Shown: positions 8,517 through 17,347, counted from the first letter of the stretch. The stretch is DNA of 64,000 nucleotides from Pleomorphomonas diazotrophica (GCF_002844595.1 NZ_PJNW01000014.1:179811-243810), one strand, 5' to 3'. Program-made: numbers and translations. The notes: a model not told the origin generated them from the letters alone.

Positions 8517-9023
8517 TCATTGGTTCAGGATCAGCCGGCCGTTTTCGATGGAGAAGGCCTTGAGGCGACCGAGGAAGCTCATGCCCAGCAGGTTGGTGCC
8601 GAGCTGGTCGTCCGAGAGAACGAAGGCGTCGACATCGGTCACCCGGATGTTGCCGATCTCGACCTCGCCGAGACGAACGCGGGCCGCCTCGGCGACGCCG
8701 CCGGCCGTCGACACCCTTGCCGTATAGTCCCCGGGCAGAACGATCAGGCCGGCTGCGCGGGCATCGGAGGCGCGCAGGGCCACCAGCGTGGCGCCGGTAT
8801 CGGCCAGCATGGACAGCGGCCGACCGTTGACGCGGCCGGTCAGCACAAAATGGCCTCGGCCGTCGGCGGCAATCTCGGCTCTGCCAAACGCGACGGCCTT
8901 TGGCTTGGCGGCTGGCGCCGGCGCCTCCTTGGCGGCCGGCAGATCGGCAAGCCGCTGCAGCTCGGGGGCGAAGAAGCCGATCACCACCGTTGCAGCCAGT
9001 ACCCATCCGACAAGACGGAGCAT
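8517..9023 (-). CDS. Retropepsin-like aspartic protease (TIGR02281-type)
   Basis: 168 residues. One N-terminal membrane segment (about 4-19) is followed by an Ala/Pro-rich linker and a single retropepsin-like domain with the active-site motif ADTGATLVAL (about 74-83). The C-terminal half has LLGMSFLGRLKAF, typical of clan AA proteases of this bacterial family. It is probably anchored in the inner membrane with the protease domain in the periplasm. Substrates are unknown. It is convergent with the PAS protein gene. Confidence 0.85.
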   Translation of the reverse strand: MLRLVGWVLAATVVIGFFAPELQRLADLPAAKEAPAPAAKPKAVAFGRAEIAADGRGHFVLTGRVNGRPLSMLADTGATLVALRASDARAAGLIVLPGDYTARVSTAGGVAEAARVRLGEVEIGNIRVTDVDAFVLSDDQLGTNLLGMSFLGRLKAFSIENGRLILNQ

Positions 9024-9086
9024 CGCGCCCTCCGAGCGGCCCGAACGGCCGCTTCGGCAGGTTAGGTGCCGGCGGTTCCCAAAGCC

Positions 9087-10250
9087 TTAAGCCCCGGCGA
9101 GGCTCGCCTTGGCCAGCGCGGTCCACACGGCGGCGCCCGGCGCGATGGCCTCGTCGGCGAAGTCGTAGGCCGGGTGATGGAGGCCGGCCGACGGGCCATT
9201 GCCCATGAAGAAATAGGCGCCCGGCACCTCTTCAAGATAGAAGGAGAAATCCTCTGCAGCCATCATCGGCGCCGCGGCGCGGTCGATGACATCGCTGCCG
9301 AACAGCTCTTCGACGACGTCTCCGACCCGAGCCGCCGCCACCGCATGGTTGACTGTCACCGGGTAGCCGCGTTCGTAGGTGAAGCTCACCTCGGCGCCGA
9401 AAGCGGCGGCCACCGCGCTGGCGACACGATCGACGGACGCTTCCAGTTCGCCGCGGACCTTTCCGTCCAGCGCGCGGACGGTGCCTGACAGCCGGGCAGT
9501 TTGCGGGATGACGTTGTCGGTGTTGCCGGCATGGAACGTCGTGACCGAGACGACGCCCGAGGCGAGCGGATCGGTGTTGCGTGCGATGATCGACTGGAGA
9601 GCGGTGATCATTTGGGCGCCGACGAGAATGGGGTCGATCGTCTCATGCGGGCGGGCCGCGTGACCGCCGCGGCCAAGAATGTCGATGTAGAAGCGATCGG
9701 TGGAAGCCATGATGGCGCCGGGCCGCACGGCGAAGCGTCCCACCGGCAGGCCCGGCAGGTTGTGAATGCCGTAGATCTCGTCGACCGGGAAGCGCTTGAA
9801 CAGACCGTCGTCGATCATCGCCCGAGCGCCGGCTCCGCCTTCTTCCGCCGGCTGGAAGACGAAGACGACCGTGCCGACGAAATCGCGATCGGCGGCAAGA
9901 CAGCGGGCAGCGGCAAGCAGCGTCGCCGTGTGGCCGTCATGGCCGCAGGCGTGCATGGCGCCGGGCTTCTCGGAGGCCCAGGGCGCGCCGGTAATCTCCT
10001 CGATGGGCAAGGCGTCCATGTCGGCGCGGAGCGCCACGGCACGGTTGCCCGGTCGGCCCCGAAGCACGCCGACGACGCCGCTGCCGCCGATGCCGGTCGT
10101 CACCTCGTCGAGGCCGAAGGCGCTGAGCTTCTGCGCCACGAAGGCGGAGGTCTCGTCGAGGGCATAGAGCAGTTCGGGACGGCGATGCAGATCGCGGCGC
10201 CAGAGCACGGCTTCCCCGGCGATGGCGGCGATCTCTTCAAGGGCGGGCAA
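9087..10250 (-). CDS. M20 family metallo-amidohydrolase (hippurate/N-acyl amino acid hydrolase type)
   Basis: 387 residues, normal for M20D amidohydrolases. The metal-binding motifs ADMDALPIEE and HACGHDGHTATLL are present, with further ligands in FQPAEEGGAGARAM and near the end in MMAAEDFSFYLEEVPG. These enzymes cleave N-acyl or N-aminoacyl amide bonds with two divalent metal ions, and the lid domain lies in the middle (about 185-295). The substrate cannot be assigned. It lies about 60 bases upstream of the aspartic protease gene in the same direction. Confidence 0.9.
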   Translation of the reverse strand: MPALEEIAAIAGEAVLWRRDLHRRPELLYALDETSAFVAQKLSAFGLDEVTTGIGGSGVVGVLRGRPGNRAVALRADMDALPIEEITGAPWASEKPGAMHACGHDGHTATLLAAARCLAADRDFVGTVVFVFQPAEEGGAGARAMIDDGLFKRFPVDEIYGIHNLPGLPVGRFAVRPGAIMASTDRFYIDILGRGGHAARPHETIDPILVGAQMITALQSIIARNTDPLASGVVSVTTFHAGNTDNVIPQTARLSGTVRALDGKVRGELEASVDRVASAVAAAFGAEVSFTYERGYPVTVNHAVAAARVGDVVEELFGSDVIDRAAAPMMAAEDFSFYLEEVPGAYFFMGNGPSAGLHHPAYDFADEAIAPGAAVWTALAKASLAGA

Positions 10251-10437
10251 GGGCTGACCTCTCTACGGACAATTGCGGAGGAGGTTCAGCCTAGCATGCC
10301 GGCAACGACGAAGGCGAGAGCCAATCGCCCGCGGCGGATGATCCCTGAGTTTGCCGAAATTTAACCATCCGTTCGTGTTCTTGGTGGCAAATCCAACCGC
10401 CGATCGTCAGCCGATCGAGCCATCATGGAGATTCCCC

Positions 10438-11022
10438 GTGTTCGGACGCGCCTTCGCCTTTTTGCCGCTTTGCGCGGCGCTTGCTCTTGCCGCCTGTCAG
10501 AGCGCGCCGCCACCGCCGCCCAAGCCAACCTTCTATGAAGATCTTGCCTCGCCGATGGCGCGCGTCGATGAGAACAAGGCGCTGTCCATGCTCAACCAGT
10601 ATCGCGCCCAGTCGGGGATCGCGCCGTTGACGCTCGATCCGCGCCTCAGCCGCATCGCCGAGGATTACGCGAAGAAGATGGCGGCGGCCGACAAGATGGG
10701 CCACGACGTCGACGGCCACTCGCTGCTCGGCACCCGGCTCAAGGGCTACGGCTATCCCTTCTCCAATGCCGGTGAGAACGTGGCGGCCGGTTACCACACG
10801 CTGGCCGAGGCCTTTTCGGGCTGGCGGCAGTCGCCGCCCCACGACCGCGGCATGAAAGATCCCGAGATGACGCTGATGGGCATCGCCACGGCCTATAACC
10901 CGAACTCCAAATACAAGGTGTTCTGGTGCCTGATCTTCGCCCATCCTCCGGTGGTCACTGCCGACGGTACGCTGATGGGCGCCGGTGGCGCAGCGTCTGC
11001 AACGGTTCTGACGATCAGATAA
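10438..11022 (+). CDS. CAP-domain (SCP/PR-1 family) lipoprotein
   Basis: About 194 residues. The N-terminus is a lipoprotein signal with lipobox LAAC, followed by a Pro-rich stretch and a CAP domain (about 45-190): MLNQYRAQSGIAPLTLDPRL, GENVAAGYHTLAEAFSGW and YKVFWCLIFAHPP match the conserved helices and strand, and the His and Glu of the CAP cavity are present. The start is a GTG at 10438 that lies seven bases after GGAG; an upstream TTG at 10351 lacks a ribosome site. The function of bacterial CAP proteins is mostly unknown; it should face the periplasm. Confidence 0.83.
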   Translation: MFGRAFAFLPLCAALALAACQSAPPPPPKPTFYEDLASPMARVDENKALSMLNQYRAQSGIAPLTLDPRLSRIAEDYAKKMAAADKMGHDVDGHSLLGTRLKGYGYPFSNAGENVAAGYHTLAEAFSGWRQSPPHDRGMKDPEMTLMGIATAYNPNSKYKVFWCLIFAHPPVVTADGTLMGAGGAASATVLTIR

Positions 11023-11042
11023 GCGAACAGGTGCCGCCCGGC

Positions 11043-11573
11043 TCAGGCTTCGGCGGCGCCGTCTCCCCTGCCGGAAAAGGCAACGGTGAGCGCCGCATAG
11101 AGTTCGCGCGGCGTAAAAGGCTTGCGCAACGTCGCCGTGGCCCGCAGGTCGGCCGGCATGCGAGCCGAGGCGCTGATCATGACGACCGGCGGCAACCCGC
11201 CGGAAAAGCGGGTTTCGAGTGCGTCCAGCACGTCGGTGGCCGTCTCGGCGCGTAGCGTCCAGTCAACGATCACCACATCCGGGCGGCAGGTGGCGACGAC
11301 GGCCTGCGCCTCCGCGCTGCCCCCCGCCTCGAACACGTCCACCTCGAAGGATTCGAGGATGCTCGATATCAGCATGCGGGCGATCGGGCTGTCGTCGATG
11401 ACGAGGGCGACCGGGCGAACCTCGCCGGCGGTCGCATTGCCGTCTTCAACGGCGGCCGTATGAGCAGAGGCGCGGCGACCGAGGAGATGGCCCAGAAGGC
11501 GGCGGCCGCCGATGATCGCCTGAGCGCCGCCGGAGGAGGCGGACGGAGAGGCGGAAGGCGGTCGCATGGGCAT
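11043..11573 (-). CDS. Response-regulator receiver domain protein
   Basis: 176 residues: a low-complexity N-terminal extension of about 50 residues, then one receiver domain (about 52-170). The phosphoacceptor pocket is complete: acidic pair in VIDDSPIAR, Asp in DVVIVDWTL, Ser in VVMISASA and Lys in LRKPFTPREL. There is no output domain, so it may act through protein contacts as CheY- or DivK-like proteins do. The partner kinase is not evident in the window. Confidence 0.85.
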   Translation of the reverse strand: MPMRPPSASPSASSGGAQAIIGGRRLLGHLLGRRASAHTAAVEDGNATAGEVRPVALVIDDSPIARMLISSILESFEVDVFEAGGSAEAQAVVATCRPDVVIVDWTLRAETATDVLDALETRFSGGLPPVVMISASARMPADLRATATLRKPFTPRELYAALTVAFSGRGDGAAEA

Positions 11574-11688
11574 GATCGGGTTCCTGGCTAGTGATTTGTC
11601 AACAATATGCGCCGGACCTTTCCGGCTTGTTAAGCGGGGCGCTTAGCCTGCAAAGCTCTTCAAGGAGCCATCTTTTTCCGATCGCCCG

Positions 11689-11716
11689 TTGACGGCGAGG
11701 CGCCGGCCGCTATAGT
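11689..11716 (+). promoter_or_regulatory. Probable sigma-70 promoter of tRNA-Leu
   Basis: TTGACG (11689-11694) and TATAGT (11711-11716) are 16 bases apart and end 11 bases before the mature tRNA-Leu. The same TTGACG / CTATAG pattern occurs before rpmB in this window. Confidence 0.65.
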
Positions 11717-11727
11717 CCGCCTCCGCT

Positions 11728-11813
11728 GCCCCAGTGGCGAAATGGTAGACGCGGCAGACTCAAAATCTGTTGTTCGCGAGAACGTGCTGGTTCGAGTCCG
11801 GCCTGGGGCACCA
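11728..11813 (+). tRNA. tRNA-Leu (anticodon CAA)
   Basis: The 86-base sequence folds as a class II tRNA: acceptor GCCCCAG pairs with CTGGGGC before A-CCA, the anticodon loop CTCAAAA carries CAA, a long variable arm (TTGTTCGCGAGAA region) is present, and the T arm reads GGTTCGAGTCC. The CCA is encoded. The gene is complete, and its last 17 bases lie inside the attachment repeat used by the adjacent island. Confidence 0.96.
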
Positions 11814-11815
11814 AT
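11797..11815 (+). repeat. Left attachment site (tRNA-Leu 3' end)
   Basis: The 19 bases from TCCGG to ACCAAT at the tRNA 3' end (T arm, acceptor strand, CCA and two flanking bases) are repeated exactly at 21069-21087. An integrase gene begins 82 bases downstream. This is the usual form of an attachment core for tyrosine integrases that target tRNA genes. Confidence 0.9.
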
Positions 11816-11897
11816 GATCTCCTTTGAGATCAATAAGATAGCGTGTTTTCAACGGGTTAGCCTTCCTCCTGCTACAGCAAACTGCTACAGTCAGGAC

Positions 11898-13484
11898 ATG
11901 GAAGACGTGACTACATACCCTTGGTTAGCCCTTCGAGGCCGAAAGTTTTACCTCCGCGCACCGGTCCCTCAGGACATCCGTGAGACATTCGGCAAGGCCG
12001 AAATCACTAAGTCGCTACGAACAAGCGATCGGAAGGAGGCAATCGCAAGGCTGTGGAAAGAGGCGGCCATCGTCCAGGCCACCTTTGAAAGCCACCGGAG
12101 GGCGCTCGCCCGGCTTCATCAGCCACCGTTGGCCGAACTCACGGATGCCCAGATCAAAGCCATCGGGGATGCCTATTACGCCAACCTGCTCGAAGAGGAC
12201 GAGTCAGTCAGGCTGGAGGGGTTTGAAGGCCGCGACTTTGACGAGGACGCTGGCTGGCTAGATGTGCTGGATGGCGTCAATCGTCAGGAGTTTGCTCGCG
12301 GCCAACTCTCGGTGTTCATGACCGATGAAGCTGAAGACGCTCTGGCGTCCGATCCGTTCAACCTCAGGCTCGCAGATAACTCCCCCAGTTGGCCGAAACT
12401 TATTCGTGCGATCTACGCGGCTACCATTGAGGCCGCCAAAGCGAGGCGACTGCGTAACGCTGGGGACGTGATCGAGACGCCAAAGCCCCCCTCAACACCC
12501 GCCGCCGCTAGCTCTAAGCCAACGCTTGATGAAGCGAAGGATTTCTACATCAAGGAGAAGATCACAGGGAATGAGTTTGCCCGGCGTAAACGGGTGGTCC
12601 GCATCGACGCAATGATGAAGAACATCGAGAAGGCGCTCGGGACTATTCCCGCTTTGCCGGATTGGACCGTAGATGACGCCTACAAGGTCCGCGATTATCT
12701 CCTGACGAAGCCTAAAGCCAACGGCAAAAGCACCTTGAGCCCCGCCTCAGTCCGAAGAGGCTTGAACGACATCAAGGGCGTTTTCTCCCTTTATAAACAG
12801 AAGAAAATGAGGGCGCTTGAAAACCCGTTCTCTGGCTTGGACCTTCCGGCAGCGTTGAGAGAAGCGATGTCCGATATGGAGGCAAGGCACCCCCTGCCTG
12901 AGGATGTGGTGGAAGCCACTCGGACCCTCATCTTAGAGCGCAGCGGACCGGATTTGAAGCTGATTTGGCGGCTCTTGCAGGGTACCGGGTGCCGGCTTGG
13001 CGAGGTTACCGGGCTCCGCGTAACTGACGTGGAGGTGACGGGGGGCACCCCGCACCTGAAGCTCATCCCCCATGAGATGAGGCGTCTGAAGAACGCGTCC
13101 TCCCGCCGCAATGTCCCCCTGGTTGGGGATGCCCTTGAGGCCGCTAAGGATGCCCTGAGGCGGGCGGGTAGTTCGGCCTACTTGTTCCCCCGCTATGCCA
13201 CTGCAGCAGGCCCGAATTCGGCGTCTCAGTCGCTTATGAAGTGGCTACGGCAGGTCTCCAGCGACCCGCTCCACACAGTGCACTCTCTCCGGCATAACAT
13301 GGCCGATTGGTGCGACTTGGCCGGCGTAAATCCAAACGAGAAGGCGGCCATCCTGGGTCATATGAAGCCGGGGGCGAGTGAGAAGCACTATGGATCGGAG
13401 GCCGTGCGATTGATCCAAACGGCGAAGGCAATGGACATGGTGCGCCGCATGTTGGCCGAGGCCTCGTTGAAGGCGGCGATGTAG
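11898..13484 (+). CDS. Tyrosine recombinase / island integrase
   Basis: About 528 residues. The N-terminus (about 5-55, YPWLALRGRKFYLRAPVP) resembles the DUF6538 segment found in front of many alphaproteobacterial integrases. A core-binding SAM-like domain (about 210-330) and a C-terminal catalytic domain follow. Catalytic residues are visible: Arg in GTGCRLGEVTGLRV, HxxR in VHSLRHNMADW, His in ILGHMKPGASEKHYG and the nucleophile Tyr in that last motif. I chose the ATG at 11898; the frame is open back into the tRNA but that part cannot be coding. It should catalyse site-specific insertion and excision at the 19-bp repeat. Confidence 0.93.
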   Translation: MEDVTTYPWLALRGRKFYLRAPVPQDIRETFGKAEITKSLRTSDRKEAIARLWKEAAIVQATFESHRRALARLHQPPLAELTDAQIKAIGDAYYANLLEEDESVRLEGFEGRDFDEDAGWLDVLDGVNRQEFARGQLSVFMTDEAEDALASDPFNLRLADNSPSWPKLIRAIYAATIEAAKARRLRNAGDVIETPKPPSTPAAASSKPTLDEAKDFYIKEKITGNEFARRKRVVRIDAMMKNIEKALGTIPALPDWTVDDAYKVRDYLLTKPKANGKSTLSPASVRRGLNDIKGVFSLYKQKKMRALENPFSGLDLPAALREAMSDMEARHPLPEDVVEATRTLILERSGPDLKLIWRLLQGTGCRLGEVTGLRVTDVEVTGGTPHLKLIPHEMRRLKNASSRRNVPLVGDALEAAKDALRRAGSSAYLFPRYATAAGPNSASQSLMKWLRQVSSDPLHTVHSLRHNMADWCDLAGVNPNEKAAILGHMKPGASEKHYGSEAVRLIQTAKAMDMVRRMLAEASLKAAM

Positions 13485-13496
13485 ACCAGTTCGGAA

Positions 13497-13580
13497 CTAC
13501 AGCGCCGTGCGGCCGGTGAAGCCCATCGCAAGGAGCGTAAAGCCGTCGCCATCCATCTTGAAGGCGCCGACGAGGTGCAT
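13497..13580 (-). pseudogene. Remnant of a Rha-family phage regulatory gene
   Basis: On the minus strand a short stretch reads MHLVGAFKMDGDGFTLLAMG followed by FTGRTAL and a stop. The segment DGFTLLAMGFTGRTAL closely matches the intact Rha protein further along the island (KGVTLLAMGFTGRKAL). The N-terminal half and the part after the helix are missing, and the stop falls where the family continues. It is a decayed fragment on the opposite strand from the intact copy, so it is not a simple local duplication. Confidence 0.6.
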
Positions 13581-13802
13581 TCCGGCCGACTTTGACTGGG
13601 GCTTCAATGGCCCAAAAATTGGATGCAATCGAGCTATCGGCAGAAAGCACTGCTTCAACGTCACTTTTGACACGGCAGTGGCATTGCTCGAAAGAGGCCG
13701 CCCCGTCGAGCATCTTGTTTGGGCTTAAGCGTTTGAAAACATAGACCCTGATATCTTGTGCGCAACGGTCATGCATGTCTGATCTGGCCACAGAGATGGA
13801 TT

Positions 13803-14426
13803 ATGAAAGTCAAACTTCCGCAGCCGGTCGCTACAATCTATCGTGCGGTGAGGGAGCTTGAGCTCAGATATCCCGGAAGGAAATTCACGCCCGACGGTCA
13901 TTTGGTTGGCTCTATTGGCGAAGTGGTTGCTGCTGAAGCTCTCGGACTAACGCTTTATCCAGCTTCATACCCGGGGCACGACGCATACGACAAGAACGGG
14001 GATGTGCAAATCAAGTTGACCGGCGGGGGTGCTGTGTCTCTCTATTCTACCTGCGATAGGCTTGTAGTCCTTCGGATTGACACCAGTCGTAACGACGTAG
14101 CGGAGGCTGAGATTGTTTATGACGGACCGGGCGAGCCTGTTTGGAGTAGCGCCGGCAAGATGCAGAAGAACGGGCAGCGAAGCATTACTCTTGCTCGCTT
14201 AAGAAAGCTCGGAGTCCGGCGCCTAACTACGGACGACATAGAAGATCCAGACAACCACACTGCTAATAGCGGCCATACGGCGGGCTCTGCACTGGATCGC
14301 TTTCTTACGAGTGAACTCGAAGGTCAACATGGAGCGGCCCTCCTGGTACACGGCGAGGGTCGGGAACTAGCGCCAGCCGAAGCTCCCGAGGGCGCCGATC
14401 TCCATCAAGCAAAACCTGCACAATAA
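13803..14426 (+). CDS. DUF6998-like protein with possible PD-(D/E)XK nuclease motif
   Basis: 207 residues. Residues about 4-140 resemble the DUF6998 family: FTPDGHLVGSIGEVVAAEAL, then YPGHDAYDKNGDVQIKLTG, then LVVLRID. The arrangement of Glu in GEVVAAE, Asp in NGDV and QIK is like the metal-binding core of PD-(D/E)XK nucleases with Gln replacing the last acidic residue; this is my inference. The C-terminal 65 residues look disordered. The ATG at 13803 is chosen because the domain begins right after it. It stands alone between the Rha remnant and a small secreted protein. No substrate can be stated. Confidence 0.6.
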   Translation: MKVKLPQPVATIYRAVRELELRYPGRKFTPDGHLVGSIGEVVAAEALGLTLYPASYPGHDAYDKNGDVQIKLTGGGAVSLYSTCDRLVVLRIDTSRNDVAEAEIVYDGPGEPVWSSAGKMQKNGQRSITLARLRKLGVRRLTTDDIEDPDNHTANSGHTAGSALDRFLTSELEGQHGAALLVHGEGRELAPAEAPEGADLHQAKPAQ

Positions 14427-14797
14427 GGCGGGCGAGTGTCGATCAGGGCTCGAACGGCTTTCAGTCGGTCAACGCGGGTTTTTCACTGAGCGAAGGTTGC
14501 CCGCACGGTCTTTTCGGCCGTGGAGTGTAGACGATGATCTCGAAACCGAAGAAAGGGGGTGGCGGCTGCATAAACCGCCACCCTCTGGATTTCCCTCTAG
14601 CGCAAGGGGCTCCGAGCTTTGGTCCGGCGCTTCGGTCAAGGTACTCAGGATCAGCGCCACCGGCAAGAGCGGGGCGCAAAGATGGCCCGGCAGACCCGCA
14701 ATCCAGTTCGGGTTGCTGAGTAAGTGGTCCCCTAGGGTTGCTCTTCCGCAGAGGATGACGGCATGGTCGAGCATCTTCCCCCGACTGAAGGTGCTGA
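14427..14797. other. Island spacer with a GC hairpin, no clear gene
   Basis: About 370 bases without a convincing gene. The main feature is a perfect nine-base-pair hairpin, GGGTGGCGG (14557-14565) with CCGCCACCC (14575-14583), without a strong T run after it. Short open frames exist on both strands, but none has a good start signal or a recognisable family. Confidence 0.5.
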
Positions 14798-15139
14798 ATG
14801 TCAAGAATTGCCCCAGCTTTGTTGTTCGTCGCACTGACTACGGCCGCTCAAGCGTCTAGCGGAGACTGCAAAACCCAAGACGAGCTTGCCTACTATTGGG
14901 GGGAAGGCGCTCCAGAGACTATGGTGGTTCGCGAATGCAACGGAGAAGACCAGAGCAAAACCACTTCGGAAGACAGCGAGGGGGTGCGCCCAGGGCGTAT
15001 GTGGAGACCCGGCGATCCTCTCGTTCAGGGCGGCGACGCCCCGGCGTCGATGTCCGCGTCGAGAGACCATAAGTACAGCACTCGCCAAGAAAGCCAGATA
15101 CCTTATGAGGCAGTTTCGCCGAATAAGGCAAATCCCTAG
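14798..15139 (+). CDS. Small secreted hypothetical protein
   Basis: 113 residues starting with a clear signal peptide (MSRIAPALLFVALTTAAQA, cleavage about residue 19). The mature part is hydrophilic and has two cysteines (GDCKTQ and RECNGE) that could form a disulfide. A weak GAAGGTG lies upstream of the ATG. I do not recognise the family. The second half (after about residue 55) is low in order and may not be conserved. It is an orphan gene inside the island. Confidence 0.45.
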   Translation: MSRIAPALLFVALTTAAQASSGDCKTQDELAYYWGEGAPETMVVRECNGEDQSKTTSEDSEGVRPGRMWRPGDPLVQGGDAPASMSASRDHKYSTRQESQIPYEAVSPNKANP

Positions 15140-15499
15140 GCCAGGAACGCTGGTGATAATTGCCAACGGAAGTGCTGGACAGCCGAGAAGCACTCATAGG
15201 TGGAGCGGTTGCGGCGGCTCGAACAGTGGGTCGGGTTGATCGATGAGAGCGCCAACAGAGCCAGCCAGGTAGTCAAGGATAAATCCGCAGCCACCACCTG
15301 TCAGCAGGTGCCGCGTGGAGGCATGCGCGTTCAATCCTGAAGAAATCCGGCCGGCCTTTTGGGCGGTTTCTAGGAGATTCCCCAAGCGGGGGCCGGCCCC
15401 AGTCGGCCGCTCGTTAGGCATCACGGATCGGCGCGGCCATTAGTGGCCCCATATGCATAGGCCGCCGGGGCCTAGGCACCCTGATATGGAGACCACTAA
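15140..15499. other. Island spacer upstream of the Rha gene
   Basis: About 360 bases. A possible short frame on the plus strand from a GTG at 15200 to a stop at 15340 would encode 46 residues, starting with an amphipathic stretch (VERLRRLEQWVGLIDESANR); it has no clear ribosome site and is not called. The second half is rich in GGCCGG-type palindromes (15345-15420) and should hold the promoter of the Rha gene. Confidence 0.4.
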
Positions 15500-16087
15500 A
15501 TGAATTCACTGGCCACTTTCGCCGCCCCTGTCGTCCGTACCGAAGGCAACCGGGTGTTCGCCACGAGCCGCGACGTTGCCGAGTATTTCGAGAAGCAGCA
15601 CAAGGACGTAATGAGAGCTATCCGCAGTCTATTGAAGGCCGACCCCACCTTACGGCGCAATTTTGAGTGCACTGAGATTGAGAGTAGCGTTGGTTTTGGT
15701 AGGCGCAGGTTCCCAGCCTACGAGTTGGACCGCAAAGGCGTCACACTCCTTGCGATGGGCTTTACCGGCCGGAAGGCCCTAAGGTTGAAGCTGGCCTACA
15801 TCGCGGCTTTCAACAAGGCCCTGGTGCAACTGAGGGACCACGAAGAGGTGTGGTCTGGTGTTGCCCCCTCCGTAACCCCCGATGACCCGGTTGTTGCTGC
15901 ACGGGCTTGGGCGGATGAGTACGAGAAGGGAAGGCTTTCAGGCAAGCAGTCCAGGGCGGGTGAACGTCCGTCCACAAGTCTCAGCCGCCCAAAATCCTAC
16001 GCCGAGCTCCTTCGGATGGCCGCTGACGAAGCCGAACGGGCGCAGTCTGCAAAGCAGGCTCTCGCCTACGCGACGTCCACCCGCTGA
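15500..16087 (+). CDS. Rha family phage regulatory protein
   Basis: 195 residues. The N-terminal Rha domain (about 10-110) shows the usual elements: VFATSRDVAEYFEKQHKDVM, then YELDRKGVTLLAMGFTGRKA and LAYIAAFNKAL. The C-terminal 80 residues are charged and likely flexible. Rha proteins are found in temperate phages and islands; in lambdoid phage the protein interferes with growth in hosts lacking IHF. GGAG lies eight bases before the ATG. Its presence points to a phage-derived origin of the island. A truncated relative lies at 13.5 kb. Confidence 0.85.
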   Translation: MNSLATFAAPVVRTEGNRVFATSRDVAEYFEKQHKDVMRAIRSLLKADPTLRRNFECTEIESSVGFGRRRFPAYELDRKGVTLLAMGFTGRKALRLKLAYIAAFNKALVQLRDHEEVWSGVAPSVTPDDPVVAARAWADEYEKGRLSGKQSRAGERPSTSLSRPKSYAELLRMAADEAERAQSAKQALAYATSTR

Positions 16088-16348
16088 CGCGTTGTCCACT
16101 CTTTCTGGTTGTAGGACGAAGCGGCTACATTAGTACCACATATGGTAAGAAAACGCCGGGCAACTGCCCAGGCGTCGATACCGTGAGCTGACTAGCTATC
16201 GGCTCTCTTTCTCCTGGTTCGTTCTTTTGGGTTTATGTGGATGGCGGGGGCTCTCAGGGCTCCCGTCAGACGCATCCGCATGCGCAATCGCGGACCTGTT
16301 CACGAACGCCAAGGAGACCCCAGAACCCAACGACAGGACACAGAATTC

Positions 16349-17347
16349 ATGCTGACGATAAGTCAACTCAAAGGCCACCGCACCGCCCCTAGCACGGCAG
16401 GGGTGTTCCCGGAGGGCGCCGACACTAGCTTCCTCCCGTCTCCCCAACTCACCCACATGAGCCTTCAAGAGGCAATCAAGGAGCTTGAGAGAGTGGTAGA
16501 GGCCTCCAAGGGACTGGTGTCGGCATGGCCGAAGTTTGCGGAGAGGCCTGACAGGCTCCCGCTCGATGCCGTCCACACGCTCGAGAATGCCTTTCAGCCA
16601 CGTGGTGAGAATGCGCTCGACAAGTCTCACGTCCAGGCCCTCAGGAAGGCGCTGAAGATTGATGGCGACCTGGACCCGGTCCTGGTTTGGCAGTGCGGGG
16701 CGGTGGTCTACCTCCTCGACGGCCATCACCGCCTCAGGGCGTACCGGGCCGATGCCACCGAGGACAGTAAGAAGAACGGCGCGAAGGCCACTCCAATCCA
16801 CCTTCGCACCATCCCCGTGAAGTGGTTCGAGGGTAGCCCAAGAGAGGCCATTTCAGAGGGCTCGGAAGACGGCGCGAAGGTTCGGTTGAACATGACCGAT
16901 GATCAGCGAACGGACCGAGCGTGGCGCCTCGTGTGCTCCGGGGAGTTCTCGATAAGCGTCACCGTAAAAGCGACGAAGGTCTCCCGGTCCACCATCATGC
17001 GGATGAAGGCCAAGCTGAAAGAGCTTCAGAAGGGCGAGGACAGGAGCCTCCCCAACACTTGGAGGGAAGCTCAGAGGGCCGGCATCGATACGTCAGGCTT
17101 GGACTGGGACGCTGAAGCTTGGAAGAAAGAGACCGTGCAGAAGATGATTAGGGGCATCGCACGGGAGGTGAAGCTCAGCACCCTAGTCAAGCAGCCTGAA
17201 ATCTGGACCGAGTTTATTGAGGCGGCAGTGCCCCACCTAGCCGAAGAGATCGGCCGTGACCTCAACCCTTCAAGCCCCTTCGGCTCCCCGGAGAGGGCGG
17301 ACGATGAAGAGGACGAGTTTGATGATGGTTGCCACCCAAACTTCTGA
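16349..17347 (+). CDS. ParB N-terminal (ParB/Srx-fold) domain protein
   Basis: About 332 residues. The segment at about 90-140 is the ParB-N/sulfiredoxin-like fold, with the typical motif VVYLLDGHHRLRAYRADAT. A helix-turn-helix-like region follows (about 195-225, ISVTVKATKVSRSTIMRMKA), as in ParB/RepB proteins. The C-terminus is acidic. There is no ParA ATPase nearby, so chromosome-type partitioning is unlikely; a DNA-binding regulator or a ParB-like CTPase/nuclease role is possible. The ATG at 16349 lies nine bases after AGGA; an ATG at 16457 is a shorter option. Confidence 0.65.
   Translation: MLTISQLKGHRTAPSTAGVFPEGADTSFLPSPQLTHMSLQEAIKELERVVEASKGLVSAWPKFAERPDRLPLDAVHTLENAFQPRGENALDKSHVQALRKALKIDGDLDPVLVWQCGAVVYLLDGHHRLRAYRADATEDSKKNGAKATPIHLRTIPVKWFEGSPREAISEGSEDGAKVRLNMTDDQRTDRAWRLVCSGEFSISVTVKATKVSRSTIMRMKAKLKELQKGEDRSLPNTWREAQRAGIDTSGLDWDAEAWKKETVQKMIRGIAREVKLSTLVKQPEIWTEFIEAAVPHLAEEIGRDLNPSSPFGSPERADDEEDEFDDGCHPNF

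Noticed and set aside
11742..11897. Integrase frame extended into the tRNA-Leu gene
   Set aside because: The frame is open but this part is tRNA and attachment site; the protein begins near 11898.
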